In this document: positions 50,864-59,169 of the stretch, in pieces
How the letters are laid out: every line of letters begins with the position of its first letter
Position numbering within the stretch: the first letter of the stretch is position 1
DNA from: Halospeciosus flavus
GTDB lineage: Archaea > Halobacteriota > Halobacteria > Halobacteriales > Halobacteriaceae
DNA length: 64,000 bases
Assembly (NCBI RefSeq): GCF_029814175.1
Contig: NZ_CP122312.1
Location: 2,604,001-2,668,000 of the forward strand
Direction: 5' to 3'
Position numbers and translations under genes: made by a program
Notes under the pieces: generated by a model
What the model saw: only the letters and a program-made list of their open reading frames with translations
Told to the model about the DNA's origin: nothing
Databases searched by the model: none

Positions 50864-51568
50864 ATGGCCAGTACGACCGGTGTCGCGGTGGACTACGACG
50901 AACTCGCCGTCCTGAAGTTTCTCGCGCTGGACGGTGCGCTCCGCGGCGAGGTGAAGGTCTCGTGTACCAACCTCGCCGACCGCCTCGACGCCTCGACGCA
51001 GACGGCCTCGCGTCGCCTCCAGGCGCTGGAGGAAGCGGGGTACGTCGAACGCGACCTCGTCAGCGACGGCCAGTGGGTCGCCGTCACCGAAGACGGCGAA
51101 CGCGCACTCAAACGCCAGTACGAGGATTACCGACGCATCTTCGAGGACCGTCAGGACCTCGCGCTCCGCGGGACCGTCACCAGCGGGATGGGCGAGGGCC
51201 GCCACTACATCTCCCTGTCGGGATACACCGAACAGTTCGAGGAGCGCCTCGGGTACACGCCCTTCCCCGGGACCCTGAACGTGGAACTCGGCGACCAGAG
51301 CCGTCGCGAACGCTCCGCGATGGAGACGCTCGACGGCGTCCCTATCGACGAGTGGGAAGACGAGGAGCGGACTTACGGGTCGGCCACCTGCTACTCCGCC
51401 CGCGTCGAGACCGGCGACGGCGAGACGTACGACACCGTCCACGTCATCGTCCCGGACCGCACCCACCACGACGAGACCCAACTCGAACTCATCGCCCCCG
51501 ACAAACTCCGCGAGGCCCTCGACCTCGCCGACGGTGACGAGGTGACCGTCCATGTCGAAGACCGATAA
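50864..51568 (+). CDS. ribK: CTP-dependent riboflavin kinase with N-terminal winged helix
   Basis: 234 residues. The N-terminal 95 residues are a MarR-like winged helix ([30 protein letters not shown] by region 20-48, then [19 protein letters not shown]), and the C-terminal DUF120 domain (95-234) holds [28 protein letters not shown] and [14 protein letters not shown], typical of archaeal RibK that makes FMN with CTP. The fusion suggests that enzyme and feedback regulator are one molecule, which could repress its own operon. ribB overlaps its 3' end by 17 bases. Confidence 0.93.
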   Translation: MASTTGVAVDYDELAVLKFLALDGALRGEVKVSCTNLADRLDASTQTASRRLQALEEAGYVERDLVSDGQWVAVTEDGERALKRQYEDYRRIFEDRQDLALRGTVTSGMGEGRHYISLSGYTEQFEERLGYTPFPGTLNVELGDQSRRERSAMETLDGVPIDEWEDEERTYGSATCYSARVETGDGETYDTVHVIVPDRTHHDETQLELIAPDKLREALDLADGDEVTVHVEDR

Positions 51569-52220
51569 CCTCGCCGTGTCGGCCGTCCAGCGGGCGGCCG
51601 ACGCCTTCGCCGCGGGCGAACCGGTGCTCGTCCACGACGCCGCCGACCGCGAGGGCGAAGTCGACCTGATCTACCCGGCCCGCTCCGTCGGGCCGGCGGC
51701 CGTCGCCCGCATGCGCAACGACGCCGGGGGACTGATCTGTGTCGCCCTCTCCCACGAGGTGGCCGAGACCTTCGACCTCCCGTTCCTCGCCGACGAGATC
51801 GACCACCCCGCCGCGGAGGCCGACCACCTCGGCTACGACGAGCGCTCGTCGTTCTCGCTGACCGTCAACCACCGCGACACCTACACCGGCGTCACCGACG
51901 AGGACCGCTCGACGACCATCACGGCGCTCGGTCACGCGGCCGCCGACCCCGAGCACACCGACTTCGCCGACGAGTTCCGCGCGCCCGGTCACGTCCACGT
52001 CCTCCGGGCGGCCCCCGAACTCCTCGACGAACGGGAGGGCCACACGGAACTCGGCATCGCGCTGGCCGACGCCGCCGGCCGCGAACCCGCCGTCGTCGTC
52101 TGCGAGATGCTCGACGACGAGACCGGCGAGGCGCTGTCGGTCGACGACGCCCGCGCCTACGCCGAGCGCCACGGCTTCGCCTACGTCGAGGGCCGCGACC
52201 TGGTCGCGGAACTCGCGTAG
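51552..52220 (+). CDS. ribB: 3,4-dihydroxy-2-butanone-4-phosphate synthase
   Basis: 222 residues. The metal/substrate motif [12 protein letters not shown] (35-46), [17 protein letters not shown], and the [29 protein letters not shown] region (by 93-121; [12 protein letters not shown] after it) match RibB. It supplies the four-carbon unit of riboflavin from ribulose-5-phosphate. Coupled by overlap to ribK in a two-gene riboflavin/FMN operon. Confidence 0.94.
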   Translation: MSKTDNLAVSAVQRAADAFAAGEPVLVHDAADREGEVDLIYPARSVGPAAVARMRNDAGGLICVALSHEVAETFDLPFLADEIDHPAAEADHLGYDERSSFSLTVNHRDTYTGVTDEDRSTTITALGHAAADPEHTDFADEFRAPGHVHVLRAAPELLDEREGHTELGIALADAAGREPAVVVCEMLDDETGEALSVDDARAYAERHGFAYVEGRDLVAELA

Positions 52221-52277
52221 TCGCACTGCCGGACGAAAACGGTTAAGGACTGTTTGGGAGAAGTTTCCTGTAGAACT

Positions 52278-53216
52278 ATGAGCGGTTTTCAAGCGATGCG
52301 TGAGGCCGGCGACATCGACACCATCTGGCAGAACGGCGAGTTCGTCGACTGGGAGGACGCGACGACCCACGTCCTCTCGCACGGTCTCCACTACGGGACG
52401 GGTGTCTTCGAGGGCGTCCGCTGCTACGACACCGAGAACGGCCCGGCCGTCTTCCGCTGGGAAGACCACCTCGACCGGCTGTTCCAGTCCGCACAGCCCT
52501 ACGAGATGGACATCGAGTACTCCCGCGAGGAACTCACCGAGGCGACGCTCGAACTCCTCGACCGGCAGGACCTCGCCTCCTGTTACATCCGGCCCATCGC
52601 CTACTACGGCTACCACCAACTCGGCGTCTCGCCGGGCGACTGCCCGACCGACGTCGCCATCGCGGCGTGGCCGTGGGGCACCTACCTCGGCGAGGACGCC
52701 CTGGAGAACGGCATCAAGGCGATGGTCTCCTCGTGGCGCAAGCACTCCTCCAGTCAGATTCCCACGAACGCGAAGACCACCGGTCTCTACGTCAACTCCC
52801 TGCTCGCCGGCGAGGAGGCCCGCCGCAACGGCTACCGTGAGGCCATCGTCCTGAACAAGGAGGGCAACGTCGCCGAGGGACCCGGCGAGAACATCTTCCT
52901 CGTCCGCGACGGCGAACTCTACACGCCCGGACTCTCGGAGTCCATCCTCGACGGCATCACCCGGCAGAGCGTCATCACGCTCGCCGAGGAACTCGGCTAC
53001 ACCGTCCACGACAACGTCTCCATCTCGCGGGGCGAACTCAACACCGCCGACGAACTCTTCTTCACTGGTTCCGCCGCCGAGGTCACGCCCATCCGGCAGG
53101 TCGACAACGTCGTCATCCGAGAGGACGGTCGCGGGCCGGTCACGAAGGAGATTCAGGAGGCCTTCTTCGACGTGGTCGAGTCCGGCGAGCGCGAGGAGTG
53201 GTTCACCTACGTCTGA
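52278..53216 (+). CDS. ilvE: Branched-chain amino acid aminotransferase
   Basis: 312 residues from ATG 52278 (M-S-G-F-Q-A-M-R-E-A); the upstream in-frame start is less likely. Fold-type IV aminotransferase features: LHYGTGVFEGVRCYDTENGPAVFRWEDHLDRL by region 40-70, CYIRPIAYYGYHQLGV, NAKTTGLYVNSLLAG with the PLP lysine, GNVAEGPGENIFLV and TPGLSESILDGITR. It carries out the last step of Leu, Ile and Val synthesis. Monocistronic. Confidence 0.94.
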   Translation: MSGFQAMREAGDIDTIWQNGEFVDWEDATTHVLSHGLHYGTGVFEGVRCYDTENGPAVFRWEDHLDRLFQSAQPYEMDIEYSREELTEATLELLDRQDLASCYIRPIAYYGYHQLGVSPGDCPTDVAIAAWPWGTYLGEDALENGIKAMVSSWRKHSSSQIPTNAKTTGLYVNSLLAGEEARRNGYREAIVLNKEGNVAEGPGENIFLVRDGELYTPGLSESILDGITRQSVITLAEELGYTVHDNVSISRGELNTADELFFTGSAAEVTPIRQVDNVVIREDGRGPVTKEIQEAFFDVVESGEREEWFTYV

Positions 53217-53217
53217 G

Positions 53218-53796
53218 CTAGTCGAGTAACTCCTCGACGTCCCGTTTGTCCGCGTCGCCGAACCCCGCACTCAGGACGCGGGTGAGTGCGTCTTCGGCGC
53301 TCTCGTCGATCTCGATGATCTCCTCGGGTTCGACCTCGACGACGAACCCGGTCGTGATGTTCGGTGACGTGGGGATGAAGACGAGTTCGCGGCCGTCGGC
53401 CGTCCGCTTGCCCGTCCGGAAGGCGGTCATCCGCATCCCGTTCCACACCTCGACTTTCACCGGTTTCTGGAACTCCTCGGTCCCCGAGAGGGCGGTCTCG
53501 ACGGCCATCTTCGAGGCGTTGTAGACGACTCGCAGTCCGGGGAGTCGGTTCATCCAGTCGTCGATGACCTCCTCGACGTACGTCCCGAGGGCCGTCCGCA
53601 TGAGGTAGCCCGTGGCGAACACCAGGCCGAAGAAGAGGGCGAGGGCGAGGAACACGCGGAGGAGCGGTGACTCGACGGTCTGGAGGGGGCCGAAGCTCGC
53701 GATCTGCGAGAACACCCAGTAGACGATGTACAGCGTGACGATGATGGGGACGAGCACGATGAGGCCCGACGCCGCATCCCGCTTCCAGGAGGACAT
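53218..53796 (-). CDS. DUF502 family membrane protein
   Basis: 192 residues from ATG 53796; the frame extends two codons further to a GTG. The ATG has GCTGATAG about 27 bases upstream, supporting it. Two membrane segments (LIVLVPIIVTLYIVYWVFSQI and LLRVFLALALFFGLVFATGYLM) are separated by a short loop, followed by a cytosolic domain with VYNASKMAVETAL, FIPTSPNITTGFVVEVEPEEIIEID typical of DUF502. The family is widespread and not assigned a function. Stop codon lies one base after the convergent ilvE stop. Confidence 0.9.
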   Translation of the reverse strand: MSSWKRDAASGLIVLVPIIVTLYIVYWVFSQIASFGPLQTVESPLLRVFLALALFFGLVFATGYLMRTALGTYVEEVIDDWMNRLPGLRVVYNASKMAVETALSGTEEFQKPVKVEVWNGMRMTAFRTGKRTADGRELVFIPTSPNITTGFVVEVEPEEIIEIDESAEDALTRVLSAGFGDADKRDVEELLD

Positions 53797-53857
53797 ACTC
53801 ACAGGGAGTGAGTGAGGGACTATCAGCCTTCTTGAACGTGTACGTCCCCCGTCTCGT

Positions 53858-54541
53858 TCACGCGCCGAGGGTGTCGGCGAGGTCGTGGAGCGTGCGGACG
53901 GTCAGGTCGGGGTCGCCGCCGAACGGTTCGGGCGGCGTGTCCTTCCGGTCGACCCAGACGCCCTGCATCCCGGCGTGGCACGCGCCCGCGACGTCGAACC
54001 ACCCGGCCGAGACGTGGACGACCTCGTCGATAGGCGTGCCCGTCCGGCCGGCGGCGTGCCGGTAGAGGTCGGCCGCCGGCTTGTACGTCCGAATCTCGTC
54101 GGCGCTGACCGTGTCCGCGACGAGGTCCGCGACGTCGGTGTGCTCGACCAGCGTCGCGAGCATCTCGGGGTCGCCGTTCGAGACGACGTAGCAGTCGTAG
54201 CCCGCGTCGACGAGGCGCTCGACCCCCTCGCGGACGTCGTCGAAGACGTCGAGTTCGTGGTAGACCGCGAGCACCTCGTCTCGCTCCGCCGCCGAGAGGT
54301 CCTCGTCGTGGTAGTCGAGGGCGTACCGGAGGGCGCCGCGGTTCAACTCGAAGAAGGGGCGGTAGAAGTCGAGGAAGTTCGCCATGGTCGCGTAGGTGAG
54401 CGAGCGCGCCCGCCAGAGCGACGAGACGGCGTCGGGGTCGTCGACGCGCCCGGCGAGCGCCCGCACCGCGGCGTCGACGTCGACGAGCGTGCTGTACGAG
54501 TCGAAGGTGACCGTCGAGACGAGGTCGGTGTCGAGTGGCAC
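53858..54541 (-). CDS. Haloacid dehalogenase type II-like hydrolase
   Basis: 227 residues. The nucleophile Asp14 lies in TVTFDSYSTLVDV (motif I); motif II is CYVVSNGDPEML and motif III-IV is YKPAADLY with VVHVSAGWFDVAGACHAGMQGVWVDR. This order is that of L-2-haloacid dehalogenases, though many members act on phosphate esters. The cap (45-105, LWRARSLTYATMANF) is of the small C1 type. Substrate unknown. It is separated by 64 bases from the proline dehydrogenase remnant and shares its strand. Confidence 0.9.
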   Translation of the reverse strand: MPLDTDLVSTVTFDSYSTLVDVDAAVRALAGRVDDPDAVSSLWRARSLTYATMANFLDFYRPFFELNRGALRYALDYHDEDLSAAERDEVLAVYHELDVFDDVREGVERLVDAGYDCYVVSNGDPEMLATLVEHTDVADLVADTVSADEIRTYKPAADLYRHAAGRTGTPIDEVVHVSAGWFDVAGACHAGMQGVWVDRKDTPPEPFGGDPDLTVRTLHDLADTLGA

Positions 54542-55342
54542 GGCCGAGTACTCGCGGCCGGAGAGATTAGGTGTTCCCCCGGTTCGACTCGCCGTCCGAC
54601 TCCACTCACCCGAGAATCGCCCGGAGCGCGAACAGGAGGTTCTCCTTGCGCTCCATCACGCGCCGGGAGAAGTAGGAGAACCACTTCTCGCCGTAGGGGA
54701 CGTACTGGTAGACGTCGTACTCCTCGGCGAGGTCGAACTGCTCGTCCTCGCGGACGCCCATGAGCATCTGGATCTCGAAGTCGGTCCCGAACTGCTCGTG
54801 GAGGTCCTCGGCGTACTCGATCATCTCCGGGTCGTGGCTCCCGACGGCGATACCGCCCTCGAACTCCTGGAACGCGTACTGGAGACACTCCCGGTAGGCC
54901 TCGTTCACCCGCTCGCGGCCCTGGTGGGCGACGTCGGCAGGTTCGTCGTAGGCACCCTTCACGAGACGGACCTTCCCCGGGAGGTCGGCGAGTCGTTCGA
55001 GGTCGTCGGGCGTACGCTTCAGGTTCGCCTGCACGCAGATGCCCACGCCGCCGTCGTACTCGGTCACCTGCTCCTCGAAGGCGTCGAGGGTCGCGTCGGT
55101 GGTCGTGTGGTCCTCCATGTCGATCCAGACGAAGACGCTCTCCTCGCGGGCGTGCTCGACGACCAGCGAGAGGTTCTCGCGGAAGACGGCTTCGCTCACA
55201 CCGAGACCGAGTTGGGAGGGTTTCACCGAGATGCAGGCGTCGACGCTCGCCTCCTGGATGGCGTCGACGAGCGCCCGGTAGGATTTGGCGTCCGCCTCGG
55301 CGGGCGCCCGCTCGTCGTAGTGCTCGCCGAGGAGGTTCATAC

Positions 55343-56362
55343 TCACGGACATAAGTACGTAAAGACATCTGGTACGTTGATATCGTCCAGTGCACAGAGA
55401 GCAGCATCACGAAGTTCGTCAAGCGTTTCGAATAGGCGGTTGCCGAGTGATTGATCGAGTTGTCGCCAGCACTCTTCCGCGGGGTTCAGCTCTGGTGAAC
55501 CCCGCGGAAGGTAACACAGTTCGATCGGAGTATCTTCAACGAACTCTTGGACTCTGTTCGCCGTGAAATACGAGGCGTTATCGAGGACAACGCAGATTTT
55601 CTCGCCGAACTCTGTCTGGAGTGCATCCAGAAGACGAATCGTCGTGTCGCTGTTGAAGTTTTCCTCGCAGGGGAGAAAGAACGTCTCATCAGTATCGCTG
55701 ACTGCACCGAGAAGTTTGATGCTGTCCCACGCGCCCGTCACCGGGAGTGACGGGCGCTCACCCTGGGAAACCATGCGTGAATCAGTGTCGAGAGAACCTG
55801 TCGCGTCTGATCAATGGCTAAGATCGTGTATTCGTCGTCCAGGTTGTCGCGCTTTTTTTGAACCCGTCTTGCCATGCTTCCTGTGCTCTCTCATCGGATT
55901 TGTGAAACTCCGGCCGGGCTGTCTTCCAGGACAGCCCGGCCTCGGTCATCAATCGTCGAACGTGACGCTCACAGTACTCAACGTCGAATTCCTCGGCGAG
56001 ATAGTGACGAGCAGTGGAACAGACCACGCAGGCGCGTCAAGTCCAACTTCCTCTGGAGACTTGTGAAGCGCTTCAACGAACTGTTCATGCTCTTTGTCGG
56101 AGAGTTTTGAGGGCCTTCCTGAACGGTGTTCGTCGTAGACGACCTCCTCGAACGGCTCGTCGGCGAGCCGTTCGAGTCGATCAAGCCACCGCGAGAGCCA
56201 GCCAGCAGTGTATCCATAGCGTTCAGCGACCTCTTGTAGCGTCGCACCGTCTTCTTCAAGGTAATTGATCGCCGCCATGAGCCGTTGTGACGGCTTTTTT
56301 CCCTCGACCTCCGCCAAGACCTGGCGGAGGTCTTCGGTAGAGACGTTGTCGAGAGAGGTCAT
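55343..56362 (-). pseudogene. IS630-type transposase, multiply frameshifted
   Basis: From ATG 56362: MTSLDNVSTEDLRQVLAEVE, helix-turn-helix TLQEVAERYGYTAGWLSRWL, then ends abruptly because of a missing T near 56013 (present in the duplicate copy as GAGCTAGTG). The frame resumes as ARHYLAEEFDVEYCERHVRR...FHKSDERAQEAWQDGFKK, shifts again in the A7 run (minus strand, 55852-55858), continues with LDDEYTILAIDQTRQVLS (first catalytic Asp), shifts once more near 55770, and ends SLPVTGAWDSIKLLG...VVLDNASYFTANRVQEF (second Asp) and GSPELNPAEECWRQLD (Glu). All three catalytic residues are still encoded, but not in one frame. Confidence 0.87.
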
Positions 56363-56407
56363 ATCGGAGTAACGTACTCTTCTTTGAAGTATTTTTGGCT
56401 GACAGTA

Positions 56408-56867
56408 TCAATCGTCGAACGTGACGCTCACAGTACTCAACGTCGAATTCCTCGGCGAGATAGTGACGAGCTAGTGGAACAGACCACGCAGGCGCGTCAA
56501 GTCCAACTTCCTCTGGAGACTTGTGAAGCGCTTCAACGAACTGTTCATGCTCTTTGTCGGAGAGTTTTGAGGGCCTTCCTGAACGGTGTTCGTCGTAGAC
56601 GACCTCCTCGAACGGCTCGTCGGCGAGCCGTTCGAGTCGATCAAGCCACCGCGAGAGCCAGCCAGCAGTGTATCCATAGCGTTCAGCGACCTCTTGTAGC
56701 GTCGCACCGTCTTCTTCAAGGTAATTGATCGCCGCCATGAGCCGTTGTGACGGCTTTTTTCCCTCGACCTCCGCCAAGACCTGGCGGAGGTCTTCGGTAG
56801 AGACGTTGTCGAGAGAGGTCATATCGGAGTAACGTACTCTTCTTTGAAGTATTTTTGGCTGACAGTA
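56408..56867 (-). repeat. Second copy of the IS right end (460-bp tandem duplicate)
   Basis: Identical by eye to 55949-56407 except that it has one extra T (GAGCTAGTG against GAGCAGTG). It encodes the first 110-135 residues of the transposase (ATG 56822) in an intact frame, then runs out at the junction. The duplicate begins with TCA, directly after the terminal TA of the complete copy, the same three bases that were duplicated at the target. Confidence 0.88.
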
Positions 56868-57082
56868 TCAGGATGGCCTGGACCCCGCGCTGGTTCAGCG
56901 ACTCCGCGTGCTGGACGGCGTCCTCGGCGGACTCACCCGCGACGAAGCGGTCGGCGATGGGCGGAATCATGACTGGGGATTCCGCCGGCAACGCCTTATA
57001 AGTCGTCCCCGTCCCCGAGTTCTCTCCCGTCGACCGACGCCGAACCCGGTCGCTTATGGGCGGTCCGCGTGGAGTCCGGAAC

Positions 57083-57628
57083 ATGAACTGGCTCGCCGTC
57101 GTCCTCACGGCGCTGTGGGCGATGTTGCCCGCCTACGTTCCGAACAACGCCGCAGTGCTCGCCGGCGGTGGCCGCCCCATCGACGGCGGTCGGACGTGGG
57201 GCGGCAAGCGCATCCTCGGGGACGGCAAGACCTGGCGCGGGACGGCCGTCGGCACCCTCGCCGGCGTCGCCCTCGCCGTCGTGTTGAATCTGGTCGCCGG
57301 TCCAATCTCCGCCGCCCTCGGTGTCTCACTCCCGACGTTCCCGCCGGCCGCGATGGTCGCGCTCGCCCTCGGCGCGATGCTCGGCGACATCCTCGCCTCG
57401 TTCGTCAAGCGCCGCACGGGGAGAGAGCGCGGGGCCTCCTTCCCGCTGCTCGACCAACTCGACTTCGTGGTGGTCGCGCTCGCGCTCGCGGCCGTCGCCG
57501 CGCCCGACTGGTTCGCCGCGACGTTCACCCTGCCCGTCCTCCTCGTCGTCCTCGTCGCGACGCCCGTCCTCCACCTCGTGACCAACGGCATCGCCTACCT
57601 GCTGGGGCTGAAGGACGAACCGTGGTGA
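57083..57628 (+). CDS. carS: CDP-archaeol synthase
   Basis: 181 residues from ATG 57083 ([12 protein letters not shown]). Four or five membrane helices and the cytosolic loop [23 protein letters not shown], the conserved substrate region of CarS (DUF46). It transfers CMP from CTP to digeranylgeranylglyceryl phosphate, the step before polar head groups. GCTTATGG about 27-30 bases upstream suits a leaderless start. pyrE follows by 59 bases. Confidence 0.93.
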   Translation: MNWLAVVLTALWAMLPAYVPNNAAVLAGGGRPIDGGRTWGGKRILGDGKTWRGTAVGTLAGVALAVVLNLVAGPISAALGVSLPTFPPAAMVALALGAMLGDILASFVKRRTGRERGASFPLLDQLDFVVVALALAAVAAPDWFAATFTLPVLLVVLVATPVLHLVTNGIAYLLGLKDEPW

Positions 57629-57687
57629 GCGGCGACCACGGACGAGAAGCGAATCGGTTATGCACGTCCGTGCCTCTCTCTCCAGCA

Positions 57688-58212
57688 ATGGCGAACGACG
57701 ACCTCATCGAGGCGCTGGTGGACGCGGACGCGGTCAGGTACGGCGAGTTCGAACTCTCCCACGGCGGGACGAGCGACTACTACGTCGACAAGTACCTCTT
57801 CGAGACCGACCCCCGCTGTCTGCGCCTCATCGCGGAGGCGTTCGCGGAGAAACTCGACGGCGAGAAACTCGGCGGCGTCGCGCTCGGCGGCGTCCCCCTC
57901 GTCGCGGTCACGAGCGTCGAGACGGACACGCCCTACGTCATCGCGCGCAAGAAGGCCAAGGAGTACGGGACGGGCAACCGAATCGAGGGACGCCTCGACG
58001 AGGGCGAGGAAGTCGTCGTCATCGAGGACATCGCGACGACCGGGCAGAGCGCCGTCGACGCCGCGCAGGCCATCGAGGAGGCCGGCGCCGTCGTGAACCG
58101 CGTGCTCGTCGTCGTCGACCGCGAGGAGGGCGGCGCCGAGAACCTCGAAGCCCACGGCTACGAACTCGACTCGCTCGTGACGGCCGAAGAACTGCTCGCC
58201 GCGGGCGAGTAA
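57688..58212 (+). CDS. pyrE: Orotate phosphoribosyltransferase
   Basis: 174 residues from ATG 57688 ([10 protein letters not shown]). Family features [57 protein letters not shown] (the mobile loop) and the PRPP motif [18 protein letters not shown]. It forms orotidine-5'-phosphate in pyrimidine synthesis. GGTTATGC (about 57654-57661) is the possible TATA box. The sequence is full length and intact. Confidence 0.94.
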   Translation: MANDDLIEALVDADAVRYGEFELSHGGTSDYYVDKYLFETDPRCLRLIAEAFAEKLDGEKLGGVALGGVPLVAVTSVETDTPYVIARKKAKEYGTGNRIEGRLDEGEEVVVIEDIATTGQSAVDAAQAIEEAGAVVNRVLVVVDREEGGAENLEAHGYELDSLVTAEELLAAGE

Positions 58213-58335
58213 CTCGTCGACCTCCCTCGGTCCGTTCGCACGACTGCCGAGTGCGCCACCGATACGCGTAGGGGTGCTAATTCTTCACACAGATTAATCC
58301 GAGATATTCATGCTTGTGGAAACGTGAATACATCT

Positions 58336-59049
58336 ATGAACCGCGCAGAGAAGGCCGCCCTGCAGTTGCAGGCGGTCTCGGTCCTCCGCACGCTGAAGGA
58401 GACGCGCACCTACGACGAGCTCGCCGAGGAGACTGGTCTCCCCGCCGGCGACCTCAACCGCTACGTCAACGGGCACGTCCTCCCGAGCGCCGAACGCGCC
58501 CGCGAAGTCGTCGACGGCGTCGGCCGCGACACCCTCCGCGACGAACTCGAATCCCGCGTCCGCGTCGACGAAGAGGGGTACGTCGACAACTCCGACGTCG
58601 TCTTCGACCAGTCGTTCCTCGACCTCGTCGCACCGGTCGCCAGCGAGTCGCTCGACTTCGACCGGCCGGACGTCGTCCTCACCGCGGCGACCGACGGCAT
58701 CACGCTCGCGGCCGCGCTCGCGTCCCACTACGACGCGCGCTGTGCCTACGCGAAGAAGACGAAGGAGACTGCCGTCGACGAGTTCTTCGAGGCGCGCCAG
58801 CGTCTGGAGTCCGGCATCGAGATCACCTACTACCTGCCCGCACACGCACTCGACGGCGGCGAGTCCGTCCTCGTCGTCGACGACCTCATCCGGTCGGGCG
58901 AGACCCAGGAACTCCTCCTCGACATCGCCGGCGCCGCGGGCGCGGACGTCGTGGGTGTCTTCGCACTCATCGCGGCCGGCGAGGAGGGCATCGAACGCGC
59001 CCGCGACCGCGTCGAGGCCCCCGTCGACGCCCTCGCACACTTCGACTGA
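58336..59049 (+). CDS. HTH-phosphoribosyltransferase, probable purine salvage enzyme or regulator
   Basis: 237 residues from ATG 58336; a GTG four codons upstream (58324) is an alternative and fits the TATA-like GATTAATCC at 58291-58299 better. The N-terminal 55 residues are a Cro-like helix-turn-helix (TYDELAEETGLPAGDLNRYVNG), and the rest is a type I PRTase: VVLTAATDGITLAAALASHYDAR, CAYAKKTKET, and the PRPP motif SVLVVDDLIRSGETQELLLDI. This arrangement resembles bacterial PurR and adenine-type PRTases used as regulators. The next gene is a purine-type permease, which supports a purine role. Confidence 0.85.
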   Translation: MNRAEKAALQLQAVSVLRTLKETRTYDELAEETGLPAGDLNRYVNGHVLPSAERAREVVDGVGRDTLRDELESRVRVDEEGYVDNSDVVFDQSFLDLVAPVASESLDFDRPDVVLTAATDGITLAAALASHYDARCAYAKKTKETAVDEFFEARQRLESGIEITYYLPAHALDGGESVLVVDDLIRSGETQELLLDIAGAAGADVVGVFALIAAGEEGIERARDRVEAPVDALAHFD

Positions 59050-59098
59050 CGGCCGATCTGTACACGTCGGTGTATCTTTCTCTTCTTTCTTCAGCCAA

Positions 59099-59120
59099 GT
59101 GTTGCGTAGGTACGCAACAC
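59099..59120. promoter_or_regulatory. Perfect 22-base palindrome upstream of the NCS2 permease gene
   Basis: Two 10-base arms, GTGTTGCGTA (59099-59108) and TACGCAACAC (59111-59120), around GG. It lies directly before the TATA-like AATCCTTAAG (about 59128-59137) and 50 bases before ATG 59170. The position fits binding of a dimeric regulator that controls transcription of the permease. The product of the upstream HTH-PRTase gene is the closest candidate. Confidence 0.65.
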
Positions 59121-59169
59121 AACTGATAATCCTTAAGTAGGGCACGGTGGATACGCTTGAACACCCAAC

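Larger units (their letters stand above)
55340..56867 (-). mobile_element. IS630-type element with internal 460-bp duplication
   Basis: Ends are TACTCACGGACATAAGTACG at 55340 and, on the other strand from 56867, TACTGTCAGCCAAAAATACT; aligned, they share about two thirds of 25 positions. The target duplication is TCA (55337-55339 and 56868-56870). The complete copy is 55340-56407 (1068 bp, usual for haloarchaeal IS630 elements). A further 460 bp (56408-56867) repeats the transposase 5' end. The element is transcribed on the minus strand, and the transposase stop lies within three bases of the end. Confidence 0.88.
54606..56970 (-). pseudogene. Proline dehydrogenase interrupted by an IS630-type element
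   Basis: The 5' fragment (56868-56970) encodes [13 protein letters not shown] and ends ...RGVQAIL; the 3' fragment (54606-55339) continues NLLGEHYDERAPAEADAKSY to the end, with SQLGLGVSEAVF, GICVQANLKRT, VRLVKGAYDEP and the C-terminal YVPYGEKWFSYFSRRVMERKEN typical of proline dehydrogenase. Removing the insert and one TCA copy gives an in-frame 277-residue enzyme. Proline dehydrogenase oxidises proline to pyrroline-5-carboxylate with FAD. TTATAAGG (about 56995-57002) is the intact promoter. The insertion creates an ATG at the junction (55340), giving a 245-codon 3' frame that could be expressed only from an IS promoter. Confidence 0.92.

Noticed and set aside
55340-56867. TA target duplication as in standard IS630
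   Set aside because: Removing the element with TA leaves two extra bases and a stop in proline dehydrogenase, while TCA restores the frame.
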